18,696 nucleotides of DNA from CAYZEZ01 sp964477295 (GTDB lineage: Bacteria; Bacteroidota; Bacteroidia; Bacteroidales; SM23-62), in contig CAYZEZ010000066.1 in the NCBI GenBank assembly GCA_964477295.1, positions 1 through 18,696 of the forward strand. The letters are read 5' to 3'. The notes under the pieces are model-generated. The model did not search any database, had not been told where the DNA came from, and was given only the letters and a program-made list of their open reading frames with translations. The position numbers were made by a program, and so were the translations under genes. Every line of letters begins with the position of its first letter. The first letter of the stretch is position 1. This document shows positions 16,346 through 18,696 of this stretch, in pieces.

Positions 16346-17545
16346 ATGAAATACCTGGTGTCTTTTGTTTGCGGCCTGGTTATTTTAAATTCCTGCGTAT
16401 CCGACCAGCCTGCCAAAGAGAAGAAATTAACTGAATATAAGGAAGAAGAAGGTCTTTTTGAGTGGCAATTCCCAACCAGCGATAATGAAGAAGCCTGGAA
16501 ACATTTCTCTTTCAGTACAGAAAGGTGGTGGGGAGATTTTCCGGAGGACACAAAGCCTTCTAGCGATTTATATGCTGAGTTTCCCTGGGCAATAGGCCCG
16601 TTTACAAAGTATGAGCACAATCCTGTCCTCGCACCAACTCCCGGTGCATGGGATAAAGGCAGATTCGGAGGAGGTGTCCACAATGGTGCTGTTGTGATTA
16701 AAGAGGATATATTTCATTTCGTTTACAGGGGTGAACAACCGATTGATGTAGAGATGGATTCACCGGTAGACTATATCTGTGACATTGGACTGGCAGTCAG
16801 CCGGGATGGCTATCACTTTGAAAAAGACACGCTCCACAGTCCCTTTTTCAGAAAAGGAGAAGATAGAAAATACAGCTATGAAGATGTAAACCTGGTTAAA
16901 TCAGGAGATACCTGGTACCTGTTTTGTAATCAGTGGCTGTGGGATAACCAGGATGACTATACGCAGAACGGAACCTTTCTGGCCATATCGAAGGATCTGT
17001 ATAATTGGGAAAAAAAAGGGATCGTTTTCCCTGATGCGAAAAGAACCCATCGCAACGGAGTTGTCCTTCAAAATCCACATAACGAGGCGGTAAAGATTAA
17101 CGGGAAGTTCGTTATGTATATTAATGAAGGGCTTATTGCCTATTCAGAGGATCTGATACACTGGGAATCAAGGGATAATAATAATCATTGGCCCGGAGGT
17201 GAAGGCTGTTTTGCATTGTGCGACCATGATCCTTCTTATCCGGATCGCATCGTGCTTTTTACCGGAGGCAATCATACCGGAGATTTCTATGCGATAGGCG
17301 AGGTTCTTCTCTCAAAAAAAGATCCGGAGAAGGCTATTGCTTATTTGCCACGACCTGTTTTGAAAGCAAATCCACATTACCCCTATGAGAGTGGATTTAC
17401 GTATGAACCTCCTTATCGGCCAATTTCATTTTTCAGTGATTGCATATTTTTTAATGCTTTAACCCTGCATCAGGAAAAATGGTGGCTCTATTATGGCGGC
17501 AGTGAATACTATACCTGTTTGGCAACCACACCTTACCAGCCATGA
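16346..17545 (+). CDS. GH130-like five-bladed beta-propeller glycosidase/phosphorylase, predicted lipoprotein
   Basis: 399 residues. The leader MKYLVSFVCGLVILNSC gives a lipobox with Cys17, so it is lipid-anchored. After a spacer (about 18-85) comes a propeller domain with GH130-like landmarks: KYEHNPVLAP (88-97), DIGLAVSRDGYHFEK (146-160), SYEDVNLV (177-184), FLAISKDLYNWEKKG (211-225), and the closing WWLYYGGSEYY...LATTP (379-396). In GH130 the third landmark normally reads GxEDPR and includes the proposed proton-donor Asp. Here Glu179-Asp180 are kept but the following Pro-Arg is Val-Asn, so it is a divergent member or a sister family. GH130 proteins are inverting beta-mannoside phosphorylases or hydrolases; this one could be either, or inactive. 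GH43/GH32-type propellers are the alternative. It lies 82 bp past the terminator, with no clear Shine-Dalgarno site. Confidence 0.68.
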   Translation: MKYLVSFVCGLVILNSCVSDQPAKEKKLTEYKEEEGLFEWQFPTSDNEEAWKHFSFSTERWWGDFPEDTKPSSDLYAEFPWAIGPFTKYEHNPVLAPTPGAWDKGRFGGGVHNGAVVIKEDIFHFVYRGEQPIDVEMDSPVDYICDIGLAVSRDGYHFEKDTLHSPFFRKGEDRKYSYEDVNLVKSGDTWYLFCNQWLWDNQDDYTQNGTFLAISKDLYNWEKKGIVFPDAKRTHRNGVVLQNPHNEAVKINGKFVMYINEGLIAYSEDLIHWESRDNNNHWPGGEGCFALCDHDPSYPDRIVLFTGGNHTGDFYAIGEVLLSKKDPEKAIAYLPRPVLKANPHYPYESGFTYEPPYRPISFFSDCIFFNALTLHQEKWWLYYGGSEYYTCLATTPYQP

Positions 17546-18696
17546 GTAATACCATTCAAAAGAAGAACATATTGTTTTCTGTTCTAGTTATCCTGCTAAC
17601 AGTGAACAGTGCCCTTTCTCAACAGATAAATATCCCCAGGATAGATGAAATGCCCGACATGCCTCAACCATATGTCATGCGTGACTGGAAGCGGGTAGCA
17701 CAGGGTTACGATTCACTGGTCTTTGATGAGAACCTGTCCGGTCAATACCTGCCCCTGGTATTCTTTCGCTCAACCAGTGTAAACTATCCGGGCCATTCCA
17801 GTTTTGGTTTGCATACCGCGGTCGGGACAGTCAATCCCAATGCCGGGGAAGCCATTAATGTAATTCCTGCAGTTGTTGGTGCATCACTTGTCGGGATCGA
17901 TAAAACAAACCAATTCGGGCAGAACTGGGCTCTCATGTGCGAGGAGTATTTTAACAAACGTACTGCAGAGAATATCTATTTAAACCATCCCGTTACCAGC
18001 AGCGGAAATGATTGGTGGTACGAAACTATGCCCAATGTGTTTTTCCTTCAGTTAAATTCTCTCTATCCCCATCTGGGTGATTTTGATTATCAGGTCAGAA
18101 CACTGGCAGACCAGTGGCTGACTGCAACTGGTTTTATGGGTGGCAGTGCCACACCCTGGGCATTACCGAACCTGAATTACAGGGCCTGGAAAATGTCAAC
18201 AATGACCCCGCTTGAAACAGGAGTAAAAGAGCCTGAAGCCGCCGGGGCTATTGCCTGGATCCTGTATAATGCGTATATGATAACCGGTGAACGGGATTAT
18301 CTGACAGGGGCGGAATGGAATCTTGAGTTTCTGGACGCTTATACCGGCAATCCTTCCTATGAACTTCAACTACCGTATGGTGTATATACAGCAGCCAGGT
18401 TAAATGCGGAACTTGGTACACAGTACAATATTGAAAAGATGATAAACTGGTGCTTTGATCGGGGAGAGATTCGCGGCTGGGGTTCCATTGTAGGGAAATG
18501 GGGAGATTATGACTGTTCCGGTCTGATCGGTGAAGCCAACGATCAAGGCAATGATTATGCCTTTGCCATGAATGGCTATGAACAGGCGGGGGCATTGGTT
18601 CCAATGGTAAGATACGATGACCGGTTTGCCACTGCCATTGGCAAATGGATCCTCAACCTCGCAAATGCCTCACGCCTTTTCTATCCGAATTACCTG
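17542..18696 (+). CDS. Secreted protein of unidentified family, probably alpha-helical toroid, 3' partial
   Basis: The frame is open from the ATG at 17542 to the window edge (385 residues seen, C terminus missing). The ATG overlaps the previous stop codon as ATGA, which argues for translational coupling with the GH130-like gene. The leader (KKNILFSVLVILLTVNSALS, cut before QQ) is a standard signal peptide without a lipobox. The body has many Trp, Tyr and Asn residues and helix-like repeats: NDWWYETMPNVFFLQL (156-171), PEAAGAIAWILYNAYMITG (231-249), YGVYTAARLNAELG (279-292), WCFDRGEIRGWGS (303-315) and GNDYAFAMNGYEQAGALVP (336-354). This pattern resembles (alpha/alpha)n-barrel glycan-active enzymes (glycosidases or lyases), but I cannot assign a named family or catalytic residues. 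The enzyme role is inferred from secretion, fold impression and coupling to a glycosidase-like gene inside a PUL. Confidence 0.75.
   Translation, partial: MSNTIQKKNILFSVLVILLTVNSALSQQINIPRIDEMPDMPQPYVMRDWKRVAQGYDSLVFDENLSGQYLPLVFFRSTSVNYPGHSSFGLHTAVGTVNPNAGEAINVIPAVVGASLVGIDKTNQFGQNWALMCEEYFNKRTAENIYLNHPVTSSGNDWWYETMPNVFFLQLNSLYPHLGDFDYQVRTLADQWLTATGFMGGSATPWALPNLNYRAWKMSTMTPLETGVKEPEAAGAIAWILYNAYMITGERDYLTGAEWNLEFLDAYTGNPSYELQLPYGVYTAARLNAELGTQYNIEKMINWCFDRGEIRGWGSIVGKWGDYDCSGLIGEANDQGNDYAFAMNGYEQAGALVPMVRYDDRFATAIGKWILNLANASRLFYPNYL

Noticed and set aside
16285..16683. 132-residue minus-strand open frame over the GH130-like gene start
   Set aside because: It is antisense to a well-supported lipoprotein gene, with no homology or signal I can recognise.
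18248..18604. 118-residue minus-strand open frame near the right edge
   Set aside because: It is antisense to a long frame with a signal peptide that starts at 17542; its composition (many His, Ser, Pro) looks like a shadow.

Overview
The window reads as chromosomal DNA of an anaerobic or facultative Bacteroidota, probably of the Bacteroidales/Marinilabiliales type. The evidence is a SusC/SusD pair, an ECF sigma/FecR anti-sigma pair, Bacteroidota-type lipoprotein signals, type IX secretion (T9SS) C-terminal sorting domains, and weak or absent Shine-Dalgarno sequences. The lineage call is inferred from gene content only; I see no rRNA, tRNA or CRISPR array.

Region 1 (1-3102) holds the 3' part of a very large 2-hydroxyacyl-CoA dehydratase activase-related protein whose start lies left of the window. 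Region 2 (3103-4438) is a decayed zone: a 206-bp MITE-like element with 24-bp terminal inverted repeats abuts the headless remnant of a secreted T9SS cargo gene, which carries a frameshift in a T8 run and an in-frame TGA. Region 3 (4464-5066) is a DUF502 inner-membrane protein. Region 4 (5318-8029) is an intact, modular, secreted GH5 glycosidase with two CBM6-like modules and a T9SS sorting domain.

Region 5 (8320-18696) is a polysaccharide utilization locus, all on the + strand: ECF sigma factor, FecR-type anti-sigma factor, STN-containing SusC, SusD, and a FIVAR-LamG surface lipoprotein in the SusE/F position. A textbook intrinsic terminator (16225-16263) closes this block. A second block follows: a GH130-like beta-propeller lipoprotein, coupled by a 4-bp ATGA overlap to a large secreted protein of a family I cannot name, which runs off the right edge.

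The inferred logic is that SusC/SusD and the LamG lipoprotein bind and import an oligosaccharide. The N-terminal STN domain of SusC reports transport to the periplasmic side of FecR, which frees the sigma factor to switch on the locus. The GH130-like protein and its coupled partner, and perhaps the T9SS-exported GH5 enzyme, process the glycan. The substrate cannot be read from sequence alone; GH5 plus a GH130-like protein makes a beta-mannan or other beta-linked glycan plausible.

No gene-free stretch exceeds 300 bases. The longest gaps are 3103-3377 (the MITE-like element), 5067-5317, 8030-8319 (an inverted repeat and short direct repeats) and 8848-9087 (only short repeated motifs). In 5067-5317 I see nothing beyond one copy of a short repeated motif.
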